Below are positions 8,305 through 16,033 of a DNA stretch of 64,000 nt, piece after piece. The stretch is from Piscinibacter gummiphilus. GTDB lineage: Bacteria > Pseudomonadota > Gammaproteobacteria > Burkholderiales > Burkholderiaceae_C. The notes below the pieces were generated by a model. That model saw nothing but the letters and a program-made list of their open reading frames with translations. It made no database searches and was not told the origin of the DNA. Position 1 is the first letter of the stretch. Every line of letters begins with the position of its first letter. Made by a program: the position numbers and the translations under genes. Where the stretch lies: contig NZ_CP136336.1 in assembly GCF_032681285.1 (NCBI RefSeq), forward strand, positions 186,001 through 250,000, written 5' to 3'.

Positions 8305-8570
8305 CAGCTGCCTCGTGGCGGCGTGCGGGGCGGCGTGGGCTCCGAAGGCATGGGGCCCGGGTCGCGGATCACGAGCGTGGCGCCCAGCACACCCAGCACC
8401 TGCATGACCTGCTGCAGGCTCACCGCGCCCGGGTTGGCCTCGATCTCGACCACGCGGGCCTGCGTGACGCCAATGGCTGCACCGAGCTGGGCCTGCGTCA
8501 TGCCGCGCTGCTTGCGCAGGGCCTGCAGCTGCGGGCGCAACTGGTCGGCCAGTTTGAGGGGGTAGTCCAT
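8301..8570 (-). CDS. hipB: HipB-like antitoxin, Xre-family repressor
   Basis: An 89-residue protein with a Cro/CI-type HTH (residues ~15-70: LRKQRGMTQAQLGAAIGVTQARVVEIEANPG) and a hydrophobic VLGVLGATLVI strand that forms the dimer sheet in HipB. It neutralises HipA and represses the operon. Transcription starts almost at the ATG: the -10 element ends 7 bases before ATG 8570 and no ribosome site is visible, so the message may be leaderless. Three palindromic operators lie immediately upstream. The C-terminal tail is Pro/Arg-rich and flexible. Confidence 0.9.
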   Translation of the reverse strand: MDYPLKLADQLRPQLQALRKQRGMTQAQLGAAIGVTQARVVEIEANPGAVSLQQVMQVLGVLGATLVIRDPGPMPSEPTPPRTPPRGSW

Positions 8571-8577
8571 GAAAAGC

Positions 8578-8606
8578 ACATTACAAGTCGAGGCTTGTAA
8601 TGTCAA
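8578..8606 (-). promoter_or_regulatory. hipBA promoter
   Basis: On the minus strand TTGACA (8606-8601) is a perfect -35 element. A 17-base spacer separates it from TAATGT (8583-8578), a weaker -10. The spacer is occupied by the first palindromic operator. The predicted transcription start falls at or within a base or two of the hipB ATG. Confidence 0.6.
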
Positions 8607-8652
8607 GAAACAAGCCAGGACTTGTAATGACGGAATACAAGCCCTGGCTTGT
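8581..8652. promoter_or_regulatory. Three tandem HipB-type operators, ACAAG-N6-CTTGT
   Basis: Three palindromes share the arms ACAAG and CTTGT around 6-base centres: 8583-8598, 8610-8625 and 8637-8652. The first extends to TTACAAG-N6-CTTGTAA. Their centres are exactly 27 bases apart. The first sits between the -35 and -10 boxes of hipBA; the third abuts the stop of the MFS gene. The architecture resembles E. coli hip operators, but the half-site sequence differs. Confidence 0.7.
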
Positions 8653-9822
8653 TCAGTGGCGGCCGGCGCGCGGGATCCAGTAGCCCAGCACCGCGGCGCC
8701 ACTGAGCGCCAGGAGCCCCGTCATCGCCACGCCAGCCCCGAGCGTCAAGGCCACGGCCACGAACGACAGCAGCACCGGCCCGCAGGTGGAGCCCAGGTCG
8801 GCCATGAGGCGCCAGACGCCCAGAAAGTGCGCCCGCCGGCCGGGCGGCGAGTGGTCGGCGCCGAGCGTCATCACCAGGCCCGAGCCGATGCCGTTGCCGA
8901 AGCCGATGGCCATGGCGGCGATGAGCAGCGTCCATGGGCCCGTCGTGAACGGCATCAGCAGCAGGGCCGTGCCCATGACGAGCATCGACGGCACCGCGAC
9001 CCAGCGCCGGCCTTTCAGGTCCATCACCTTGCCGGCCGGGTAGAACACCAGCATGTCGATGCCCCCGGCCAGGCCATAGATCAGCGAGGCGACCGACGGG
9101 GCGAGCCCGAGGTGGTCGGCCCAGAGCGGGATCACCGCCTGCCGGCTCGCGCGCACCGCGGCCACCAGCATCACGCCGATGCCGAGCGTGACGAAGACGT
9201 GGCGGTGCTCGCGCAGCGTCGAGGCGAACGAGAGCCGGGCGCCCGGCAGGGTGTGCGCTTCGAGGTCGGGAATGCGGGCGGCCACCGCGGCGGCGATGAG
9301 CAGCGCGACGACGCCCGCGCCATACGCACCGACGAAACCCCAGGCATGCACCGCCGCCGCCGAGACGAAGGGGCCGATGAAGAGCCCGATGCGCATCACG
9401 CCACCGAGCGTGGAGAGCGCCCGTGCCCGCCATTCGGGCGGCACCGCTTCGCTGAGGTAGCTCTGCCGCGCCAGGTTGAACACCGCCTGCGACATGCCCA
9501 CCATGACGCAGCCCGCCGCGAAGACGCCGAGGTGCTGCGTCACCGCGCACAAGACCAGCCCGAGCGCCGCCCACAGCGCGGCCGCCACGATGGCCCGGCG
9601 CTCGCCGAAGCGCATGGTGAACACCGACGCAGGCAGGTTCGACACGAGCGAGCCGATGCCCATCAGCGCCACCATCAGGGCCGCCACCGAGACCGAGCCG
9701 CCGAGGTCGCGCGCGGTGAGCGGCAGGATGGGCAGGATCGCGCCTTCGCCGATGCCGAACAGCAACGACGGGCCGAACGCCGGAACGGCGATGCGGCGAA
9801 GCGGGTGGGGGGCGGGAGACAT
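8653..9822 (-). CDS. Major facilitator superfamily transporter
   Basis: A 389-residue integral membrane protein with about twelve hydrophobic helices and two halves separated by a loop near residue 195. MFS signatures are visible: VFTMRFGERR (loop 2-3, motif A) and the second-half equivalent PAGKVMDLKGRR. It is probably a drug or metabolite exporter; the substrate cannot be inferred. ATG 9822 is chosen because it leaves a short cytoplasmic N-terminus; an upstream GTG at 9846 would add 8 residues. The gene ends right at the hip operators, and is divergent from the small gene at 9884. Confidence 0.85.
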   Translation of the reverse strand: MSPAPHPLRRIAVPAFGPSLLFGIGEGAILPILPLTARDLGGSVSVAALMVALMGIGSLVSNLPASVFTMRFGERRAIVAAALWAALGLVLCAVTQHLGVFAAGCVMVGMSQAVFNLARQSYLSEAVPPEWRARALSTLGGVMRIGLFIGPFVSAAAVHAWGFVGAYGAGVVALLIAAAVAARIPDLEAHTLPGARLSFASTLREHRHVFVTLGIGVMLVAAVRASRQAVIPLWADHLGLAPSVASLIYGLAGGIDMLVFYPAGKVMDLKGRRWVAVPSMLVMGTALLLMPFTTGPWTLLIAAMAIGFGNGIGSGLVMTLGADHSPPGRRAHFLGVWRLMADLGSTCGPVLLSFVAVALTLGAGVAMTGLLALSGAAVLGYWIPRAGRH

Positions 9823-9883
9823 GGGAACGCGCCCATTCTCCGGCACCTAGAATCCCCACCCCACCTTCATAGACGCACACACC

Positions 9884-10261
9884 GTGGACCTCAAGCTGCC
9901 CATCACCATCACCGACGAGCTGACCGACGAGGTCATCCACTCGACCGGCATGCTCGACCTGGCCAGCGGCGAGATCCGCAGCGTCGACTACAAGGATTAC
10001 GACGCCGACCGCCTGGGCCTGCCGGCCGAGCGCGAGGACTACGAGTTCACCTCCGGCGCGCTGTCCAACGGCAAGAAGGAAGTCGAGTTCGGCATCCAGG
10101 TGAACCTCGCCACCGGCCAGTACTCGGTGACGCCCAACGAGCTGCTCGAACTCAAGGGCCGGGCGGCCAAGCTCTTCACCCTCGCCCCCGGCGAGACGAC
10201 CCGGCCCGAGGCGGCCGGCAAGAAGGCTGCCGCCCCGGCGGCAAAGCGCAAGCCGCGCTGA
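9884..10261 (+). CDS. Conserved acidic hypothetical protein with basic tail
   Basis: A 125-residue protein starting at GTG 9884. The body is acidic (ITITDELTDEVIHSTGMLDL, then VDYKDYDADRLGLPAEREDYEF) and the last 20 residues are Ala/Lys-rich (KKAAAPAAKRKPR). There is no signal peptide, membrane helix or catalytic motif. TAGAAT at 9848-9853 could be its -10 element. It is divergent from the MFS gene. I do not recognise the family; the acidic body plus Lys-rich tail suggests a small cytosolic binding protein. Confidence 0.65.
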   Translation: MDLKLPITITDELTDEVIHSTGMLDLASGEIRSVDYKDYDADRLGLPAEREDYEFTSGALSNGKKEVEFGIQVNLATGQYSVTPNELLELKGRAAKLFTLAPGETTRPEAAGKKAAAPAAKRKPR

Positions 10262-10284
10262 AGCTCCCCGTCTGAAGCCCCCCG

Positions 10285-11613
10285 TCAACGCGCGACCGAA
10301 AGCCGCCAGCAGGTGAGCCCCGGGTCGTCGCACGGCACCGCGTCGAGCGTGCCGCCGTGGATCGCGGCCACGCGTCGCACAAGCTGATGGCCGAGGCCGA
10401 GGCCGGCGCTGCGGCGTGAGGGCGGCGCGCCCGACGCTCGGCCGTTGTCGAGCACTTCCACCCCCGGGGGCTCGGCCGTCACCCGTACCTGCACCGCCGT
10501 GCCGCGCGGGGTGTGCAGGATCGCGTTGTCGATCAGGTTGCGCAGCGCGAGCTCCAGCAGCGCCGGGTGGCCGGTGACGGGGCAGGGCCCATCGGCGTCG
10601 AGCGACAGCTCGTGGTCGTGGTGGTCGGCGGCCTGCGCGCAGTCGGCGGTGACTCGCCGCGCCAGCTCGGCTAGGTCGACCGGCTGCGCCGCTTCGGCCA
10701 GCTCGGTGCGGCTCGCGCGGGCCAGCGCCAGCAGATCGGCGAGCACGTCGCCGGCACGGCGGGCGTCGTCGTCGAGTCGGCGCAGCACGTCGGCCTTTTC
10801 TTCGGCCGACAAGGGTTGCTGCAGGGACGCCGCGTGAAGCTGCAGCGAGGCGAGCGGCGTGCGCAGCTCGTGCGCGATCTCGCTGGCCAGCGCCCGCTCG
10901 CGCTCGAGCGCGGCGTTGTAGCGCTCGATCAGCGTGTTGATCGCATCGACCGTGGCCTTGAACTCGTCGTGCGGTGGGGCGTGCAGGCGCTTGTCGTGGT
11001 GGATGTCGAGTGCGAGCACCTGGCGGCCCAGGTCGTTCAGCGGGCGCAGGCCGCGCCGGATGGCGAGCACGAGCCCGATCGCCACCACCGGCAGCAGCCA
11101 CAGGCCCGGCTCGGCCACCTGCTCGGCGATGTCTTCGGCCAGGTCGTCGCGCTCGGCCATGCTGAGCAGCACCATGATCTTGCGCTGATGCTCGGCGCCG
11201 CTCCAGCGCGAGAAGGCGCGCCAGGCCTGCCGCCTGGGGCCGAGCTGCAATGTCTCGAAGCCTTCCTGCGCGCTGAACGCCGGGGTGGGCGCGCTGCCGC
11301 TGCGCGTGACGACGCGGCCCTCGCCGTCCCACACCACGATGCTCAGCGACTGCTGGTAGTCGTGCGCCTTCAGCTCGGGGTGGCTGCCCATCGCCTGCCC
11401 TTCGGGCGTGGGCAGGAACTCGGGGTTGCGCTGGCGCAGCAGCAGCGTGGCCACGCTCGCGAGGTGGCCGTCGGTCAGCTCGTCGGCCTCGTGCTCGCCG
11501 GTGTTGTAGCCCACCACCACGAAGAAGAGCCACACCGCGCACAGCGCGGCCAGCGCCCAGGCCAGCAGGTGCTGGAGCAGGGAGCCTCGCTGCAGGGTCA
11601 ACAGGCGCTTCAT
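10285..11613 (-). CDS. Sensor histidine kinase, PmrB/QseC-like
   Basis: A 442-residue inner-membrane kinase. It has an N-terminal membrane helix (about residues 15-35), a periplasmic sensor of ~120 residues, a second helix (GLWLLPVVAIGLVLAI), HAMP-like linker, the phospho-acceptor motif SEIAHELRTPLASL, N-box NLIDNAILHTP and a G-box GLGLG. The DxG box (LDNGRASG) is followed almost directly by SAGLGLG, so the ATP lid is unusually short. ATG 11613 overlaps the response-regulator stop (ATGA). Context (PAP2 phosphatase and EptA divergently transcribed) argues for PmrB-like control of lipid A modification. Confidence 0.88.
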   Translation of the reverse strand: MKRLLTLQRGSLLQHLLAWALAALCAVWLFFVVVGYNTGEHEADELTDGHLASVATLLLRQRNPEFLPTPEGQAMGSHPELKAHDYQQSLSIVVWDGEGRVVTRSGSAPTPAFSAQEGFETLQLGPRRQAWRAFSRWSGAEHQRKIMVLLSMAERDDLAEDIAEQVAEPGLWLLPVVAIGLVLAIRRGLRPLNDLGRQVLALDIHHDKRLHAPPHDEFKATVDAINTLIERYNAALERERALASEIAHELRTPLASLQLHAASLQQPLSAEEKADVLRRLDDDARRAGDVLADLLALARASRTELAEAAQPVDLAELARRVTADCAQAADHHDHELSLDADGPCPVTGHPALLELALRNLIDNAILHTPRGTAVQVRVTAEPPGVEVLDNGRASGAPPSRRSAGLGLGHQLVRRVAAIHGGTLDAVPCDDPGLTCWRLSVAR

Positions 11614-12296
11614 CGGTCTTCGTCGGTCGGCACGAAATAGCCCACGCCGCGCAGCGTGCGGATCACCCGCTCGCCGAGCTTGCGCCGCAGGTGGTGCACA
11701 TGCACCTCGATCGCGTTGCTCTCCAGCGGCGTGTCGAAGTTGTAGAGGCTCGCCTCGATCTGCTGGCGCGAGAGCACGCGGGGGCGTGCTTCCATCAGCG
11801 TCATCAGCAGGTTGAACTCGCGCGCCGAGAGTTCCACCGGCTGCCCGGCGCGGCGCACGGTGCGGCTCGCCGGGTCGATCACGAGATCGCCCCAGGTGAG
11901 CAGCACCTGGGCGCGCCCGGTGGCGCGGCGGCGCAGGGCGCGCATGCGCGCGGCCAGCTCGGCGGGGCTGAAGGGCTTGGTGACGTAGTCGTCGGCGCCC
12001 ATGTCGAGGCCGGCGATGCGCGAGGCCACTTCGTCGCGCGCGGTCATGATGAGCGTGGGCGTGGCCGGGTCGGGCAGGCCGCCGGGCGGTGCGGCGCGCA
12101 GCCGGCGCAGCACCTGGGTGCCGTCGCCGTCGGCCAGGCCGAGGTCGAGCAGCACCATCTCGAAGGGCTCGGCCGTCAGCGCCGCCCACGCCGCGGCCAC
12201 GCTCGGCACGATGTCGGCCACCCAGCCCTCCTGCCGCAGCGCCAGGCCCAGGCCGTGGGCGATGCCCTCGTCGTCTTCGATCACCAGAACCCGCAT
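11610..12296 (-). CDS. OmpR-family response regulator, PmrA/QseB-like
   Basis: A 228-residue protein: receiver domain (residues 1-120) with acidic pocket EDD, phospho-acceptor Asp in VLLDLGLADGDG, Thr in TLIMTARD and Lys in YVTKPF; winged-helix DNA-binding domain (residues ~130-225, LSAREFNLLMTLMEARPRVLSRQQIE and VHHLRRKLG...RTLRGVGY). It is translated coupled to the downstream kinase. A TTAAG direct repeat resembling a PmrA box lies 26 bases upstream of its start and 23 bases before the divergent PAP2 gene, so it likely regulates both directions. Confidence 0.92.
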   Translation of the reverse strand: MRVLVIEDDEGIAHGLGLALRQEGWVADIVPSVAAAWAALTAEPFEMVLLDLGLADGDGTQVLRRLRAAPPGGLPDPATPTLIMTARDEVASRIAGLDMGADDYVTKPFSPAELAARMRALRRRATGRAQVLLTWGDLVIDPASRTVRRAGQPVELSAREFNLLMTLMEARPRVLSRQQIEASLYNFDTPLESNAIEVHVHHLRRKLGERVIRTLRGVGYFVPTDEDR

Positions 12297-12322
12297 GCGC
12301 CGGATTCTGCACTTTGCGTTTC

Positions 12323-12339
12323 GTTAAGCCGTACTTAAG
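12323..12339 (+). promoter_or_regulatory. PmrA-box-like direct repeat, GTTAAG-N5-CTTAAG
   Basis: Two TTAAG-containing hexamers spaced by 5 bases (GTTAAG, CCGTA, CTTAAG) sit in the 65-bp gap between the response-regulator gene and the PAP2-eptA pair. The published PmrA box is YTTAAK-N5-YTTAAK; only the first base of the first hexamer deviates. The 11-base periodicity is what an OmpR-family dimer needs. Confidence 0.6.
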
Positions 12340-12361
12340 CCGGCGGCGAGATGCTTCCGGC

Positions 12362-13027
12362 ATGAGATCGACGCGTGCGGCCGTGTGGGGCCTGTTCCTG
12401 TTGCCTGTCCTGCTGCTGTGGGACCGGTCCGGCTTCGACCTTGCGCTGGCCCACCTGGCCGGCACGTCGCAGGGCTTTGCCTGGCGTGACGAATGGTGGC
12501 TCACCGCGGTCCTGCATGACGGTGCACGCCACGCGGCGTGGGCGCTCGTCGTGGCCTTGTGCCTGGCCGTGGTGTGGCCGGTGGGCGCTTTCGCGCGGCT
12601 GCCGTTCCGGCGCCGCCTGCAGGTGCCGGTGGTGGCCTTGATGGCGACCGCCGCAGTGGCGCTGCTCAAGGCGGGCAACGCCACCAGCTGCCCGTGGGAC
12701 ATGGCCGAGTTCGGCGGTGTGGCCCACCCGGTGTGGCACTGGCAGGGCTGGCTCGTGAGCGACGGCGGTGCGGGGCATTGCTTCCCGGCCGGCCACGCGA
12801 CGACGGGCTTCGCCTGGGTCGGCGGTTGGTTCGCATGGCGCGAGACCTCGCCGGTGGTCGCCTCGCGCTGGTTGTGGGCCGCCCTTGCCACAGGCCTCGC
12901 GCTCGGGCTCGCGCAGCAATGGCGCGGCGCGCATTTCGCGAGCCACACGCTGTGGTCGGGCTGGATCTGCTGGATGCTCGCGAGCGTCTCCGACCGCTGG
13001 TTCGCCGCCGAGGAGGCCCGCGCATGA
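12362..13027 (+). CDS. PAP2-superfamily membrane phosphatase
   Basis: A 221-residue membrane protein with about five to six hydrophobic helices. The three PAP2 phosphatase motifs are recognisable in degenerate form: KAGNATSCPW, CFPAGHATTGF (PSGH-type) and QQWRGAHFASHTLWSG (SR...H-type with the catalytic His). The family removes phosphate from lipid pyrophosphates; here, next to an EptA-type transferase and a PmrAB-like system, a lipid A 1-phosphatase or undecaprenyl-pyrophosphatase role is plausible. Its stop overlaps the eptA start (ATGA), so the two are coupled. ATG 12362 is the first Met of the open domain. Confidence 0.85.
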   Translation: MRSTRAAVWGLFLLPVLLLWDRSGFDLALAHLAGTSQGFAWRDEWWLTAVLHDGARHAAWALVVALCLAVVWPVGAFARLPFRRRLQVPVVALMATAAVALLKAGNATSCPWDMAEFGGVAHPVWHWQGWLVSDGGAGHCFPAGHATTGFAWVGGWFAWRETSPVVASRWLWAALATGLALGLAQQWRGAHFASHTLWSGWICWMLASVSDRWFAAEEARA

Positions 13028-14679
13028 CCCGCCACCTGCCTGTGCTGACGCGTTCGGCGCCAATTTCGCCACTGTGGGTGCTCGCCGCCTGCAGCCTGTG
13101 GATGGCCGGGCCGGGCAACTGGGTGCTGTGGCGCAAGCTCGCGCAACTCGGCCTGCTGCAAGGTCTCGGCGGTGCGGCGTTTGCCGTCGCACTCGGCGTG
13201 ATGCTCGCTGCGGCGCTGGCCGCGCTCATGGCCTTGCTGGCCTGGCGCCTCACGCTCAAGCCCGCGGCCACGCTGCTGCTCGTGGCCACCGCGGCGGGCA
13301 GCCACTTCATGGGCAGCTACGGCGTGGTCATCGACCCCGGGATGATGCGCAACGTGATCGAGACCGACCTGCACGAAGCGCGGGCCCTGGTCGACGTGCG
13401 CCTGCTGCTCGCGCTCGGGCTGCTGGCTGGCTTGCCGGCCTGGTGGTTGTGGCGGCAGCCGATTGCGCCGCGCCGCTTCGGCCGGGCGCTGTGGCAGAAC
13501 GCCGCCACGGTGGGGGCCGCGTTGCTCGTGCTGGTGGCCGCGGGGCTTGCGAGCTTCCAGCCGCTGGCCTCGTCGATGCGCAACCACAAGGATCTGCGCT
13601 ACCTCTTCAACCCGCTCAACAGCGTCTACGCCGTGGCGCGCGAGGTGGGGCTGCCGCGGGCGAATGCGGCCACGCCGATCGAGCCGCTGGGCGCTGATGC
13701 GCAGGTGGCCTCGGCTGCTCCGGCCTCGCGCGCGCCGATCCTGGTGCTGGTGCTCGGTGAAACCGGCCGCAGCGGCAACTTCGGCCTGAACGGCTATGCG
13801 CGCGACACCACGCCCGAGCTGGCGCGCGAGTCGGTGGTCAGCTTCCGCAACGCCTGGGCCTGCGGCACCAGCACGGCGGTGTCGGTGCCCTGCATGTTCT
13901 CCGGGCTCGGGCGCGAGCAGTTCAAGCCCGATGCCGCGCAGCGTGCCGAGGGCCTGCTCGACGTCCTGCAGCACGCGGGCCTCGCGGTGCTCTGGCTCGA
14001 CAACCAGTCGGGTTGCAAGGGCGTGTGCGACCGCGTGCCGCACGCGGCCACCTGCCCGCAAGGCGATTGCCTCGACGACGTGATGCTCGCCGGCCTCGAC
14101 GAGCGCCTCGCCGCACTCGACCCGGCCCGCCGCGCCCGCGGCACGGTGATCGTGATGCACCAGATCGGCAGCCACGGCCCGGCCTACCACCTGCGCTCGG
14201 GGCCGGCGCAGAAGCGCTTCATGCCGGAGTGCACGGCGGCCTCGCTCACCGCGTGCAGCCGCGAGGCGATCGTCAACGCCTATGACAACTCCATCGCCGC
14301 CACCGACCACGCGCTCGCGCTGACCATCGGCTGGCTGAAGGCGCGCGGCGATGCGCCGACGGCGATGGTCTACGTGGCCGACCACGGCGAGTCGCTGGGC
14401 GAGAACAACCTCTTCCTGCACGGCATGCCCTACGCCATCGCACCCGAGGTGCAGAAGCGCGTGCCGTGGGTGACGTGGATGTCACCCGCCTGGCAGCGCG
14501 AGTCGGGCGTCGACCTGGCCTGCCTCGCGTCGCGCCGTGACGAGGCCGTCACGCACGACAGCTACTTCCACTCGGTGCTCGGCCTGATGGGCGTGCACAC
14601 GCGCGTCTACCAGCGCACGCTCGATGCCTACGCGCCTTGCCGTGCCGAGGGGGTGGCCAGCGCGCGGGCGCCGGGCTGA
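13024..14679 (+). CDS. eptA: Lipid A phosphoethanolamine transferase (EptA/PmrC family)
   Basis: A 551-residue inner-membrane enzyme close to the E. coli EptA length. The N-terminal part has five hydrophobic helices and a periplasmic loop (SYGVVIDPGMMRNVIETD) typical of EptA. The C-terminal sulfatase-fold domain carries GETGR (metal ligand), the catalytic threonine region CGTSTAVSVPCMFS (about residues 280-292), a Cys-rich stretch (SGCKGVCD, CPQGDC) and DHGESLGENNLFLHG metal ligands. It transfers phosphoethanolamine from phosphatidylethanolamine to lipid A, which lowers surface charge and cationic-peptide susceptibility. It lies in a PmrA-box-controlled unit with the PAP2 gene. Confidence 0.93.
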   Translation: MTRHLPVLTRSAPISPLWVLAACSLWMAGPGNWVLWRKLAQLGLLQGLGGAAFAVALGVMLAAALAALMALLAWRLTLKPAATLLLVATAAGSHFMGSYGVVIDPGMMRNVIETDLHEARALVDVRLLLALGLLAGLPAWWLWRQPIAPRRFGRALWQNAATVGAALLVLVAAGLASFQPLASSMRNHKDLRYLFNPLNSVYAVAREVGLPRANAATPIEPLGADAQVASAAPASRAPILVLVLGETGRSGNFGLNGYARDTTPELARESVVSFRNAWACGTSTAVSVPCMFSGLGREQFKPDAAQRAEGLLDVLQHAGLAVLWLDNQSGCKGVCDRVPHAATCPQGDCLDDVMLAGLDERLAALDPARRARGTVIVMHQIGSHGPAYHLRSGPAQKRFMPECTAASLTACSREAIVNAYDNSIAATDHALALTIGWLKARGDAPTAMVYVADHGESLGENNLFLHGMPYAIAPEVQKRVPWVTWMSPAWQRESGVDLACLASRRDEAVTHDSYFHSVLGLMGVHTRVYQRTLDAYAPCRAEGVASARAPG

Positions 14680-15218
14680 AGCCCTGCCAGCAGCGCGAGG
14701 TAGTAGCCGAGCGGCGGCGTGGCCTGGTCGGGGGTCTTGGCGAGGTCGTCCCAGCGGCGCAGCCGCACCGCGTCCATCGCGAAGGGTGTGGATTCGAACT
14801 CCGCCGCCTCGCAAGCCGTCATCGGCCCGCCCTGCAGCGCGAGCGAATGCACCGAGGCCTCTGACAACCCGCGGAGGTAGGTGTCGTCGGTGGCCACCAG
14901 GTAGCGCTTGGCCGCCACGTGCAGGCGGATCGGCTCCAGCACCGCCGCGCCGAAGCAGCCGGCGAGGTAGGGCAGGGCGATGGCCTCGTGGCGGTCGTCT
15001 TCGCTGTCGCCTTCGACGGGGGTGAGGAAGTGGCCGATGTCGTGCAGCAGGGCGGCGGCGACGAGCGCGTCGTCGGCATGCGCCCACTCGGCCAGCTGCG
15101 CGCACTGCAAGGCATGCTGCAAGGCGGTGACCGACTCGCGCCGGCTGCCGTCATACAGCTGCTGCCCGTGCTGCGTGAAGAGGGCTTCGATCTCGTCGAG
15201 CCTGAGGGTGCGCGGCAT
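14628..15218 (-). CDS. HD-domain phosphonate-degradation protein (PhnZ-like)
   Basis: A 196-residue HD-domain protein. A full metal-ligand series is visible: His in ALQHALQCA, LLHDIGHF, DDRHEA, RLHVAAKRYL and Asp in RRWDDLAK, as in diiron PhnZ-type oxygenases that cleave 2-amino-1-hydroxyethylphosphonate to glycine and phosphate. It is the last gene of the phnC-D-E operon, 11 bases after phnE, which strongly supports a role in phosphonate breakdown. The PhnY partner is not in the window. The 3' end overlaps the convergent eptA gene by 52 bases. The exact phosphonate is an inference. Confidence 0.8.
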   Translation of the reverse strand: MPRTLRLDEIEALFTQHGQQLYDGSRRESVTALQHALQCAQLAEWAHADDALVAAALLHDIGHFLTPVEGDSEDDRHEAIALPYLAGCFGAAVLEPIRLHVAAKRYLVATDDTYLRGLSEASVHSLALQGGPMTACEAAEFESTPFAMDAVRLRRWDDLAKTPDQATPPLGYYLALLAGLQPGARALATPSARQGA

Positions 15219-15229
15219 GACGGTCGGCC

Positions 15230-16030
15230 TCAGGTGGCGAGCTTGCGCAGCCGCGAGGAGGCCACGTCGATCAGCGACACCGACACCACCAGCATGATGA
15301 GCACCGCCGCCGTCTGCGCATAGGCGAAGCCGCGGATCACGTCCCACAGCACCATGCCGATGCCGCCCGCGCCCACCATGCCCACCACCGAGGCCGAGCG
15401 CACGTTGGATTCGAAGCGGTAGAGCGCATACGAGATCCACAGCGGCATCACCTGCGGGATCACGCCGTAGACGATCTCGGCCAGCGGGTGGGCGCCGGTG
15501 GCGCGGATGCCCTCCACCGGCTGCGGGTCGATCGCCTCCACCGCTTCAGAGAAGAGCTTGGCCAGCACGCCGGTCGTGTGCACCCAGAGCGCCAGCACGC
15601 CCGCGAACGGGCCGAGGCCCACCGCCACCACGAAGAGCAGCGCGAACAGCATCTCGTTGATGGCGCGGCAGCCGTCGAGCAGGCGGCGCACCGGCTGGTG
15701 CACCCACCACGGCGTGATGTTGGCCGAGGCGAGCAGTGCGAGCGGCACCGAGCACGCGATGGCCAGCGCCGTGCCCCACAGCGCGATCTGCAGCGTGACC
15801 ACCAGCTCGGTGACGTAGTGGCGCCAGTCGCTGAAGTCGGGCGGAAAGAAGCCACGGGCGTACTCGCCCATGTTGCCGCCGTCGCGCAGCAGGTCGAGCG
15901 GGCGCATGTCGGCACCCTTCCAGCTGGCGGCGAGCACCGCCAGCAGCATGCCCCACACCGCGAGGGTGAGGAGCGAGGTGCGCGGCGGGGCGATGCGGTC
16001 GGCCACCGGGGCGAGGCTGAGCGAGGACAC
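15230..16030 (-). CDS. phnE: Phosphonate ABC transporter permease PhnE
   Basis: A 266-residue permease with about six membrane helices and the ABC-permease coupling loop ([33 protein letters not shown], shown by its EAA-like core about residue 170), followed by [20 protein letters not shown], a signature of PhnE/PtxC. It forms the transmembrane channel with PhnC ATPase and PhnD binding protein. It lies 3 bases downstream of phnD in one operon. Only one permease gene is present, as in many phosphonate importers. Confidence 0.93.
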   Translation of the reverse strand: MSSLSLAPVADRIAPPRTSLLTLAVWGMLLAVLAASWKGADMRPLDLLRDGGNMGEYARGFFPPDFSDWRHYVTELVVTLQIALWGTALAIACSVPLALLASANITPWWVHQPVRRLLDGCRAINEMLFALLFVVAVGLGPFAGVLALWVHTTGVLAKLFSEAVEAIDPQPVEGIRATGAHPLAEIVYGVIPQVMPLWISYALYRFESNVRSASVVGMVGAGGIGMVLWDVIRGFAYAQTAAVLIMLVVSVSLIDVASSRLRKLAT

Positions 16031-16033
16031 GGC

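Noticed and set aside
10285..14421. A very long antisense open frame of over 1300 codons
   Set aside because: It is the opposite-strand shadow of the kinase, PAP2 and eptA genes; its Arg/His/Ala-rich translation has no domain, and GC-rich DNA makes such frames common.
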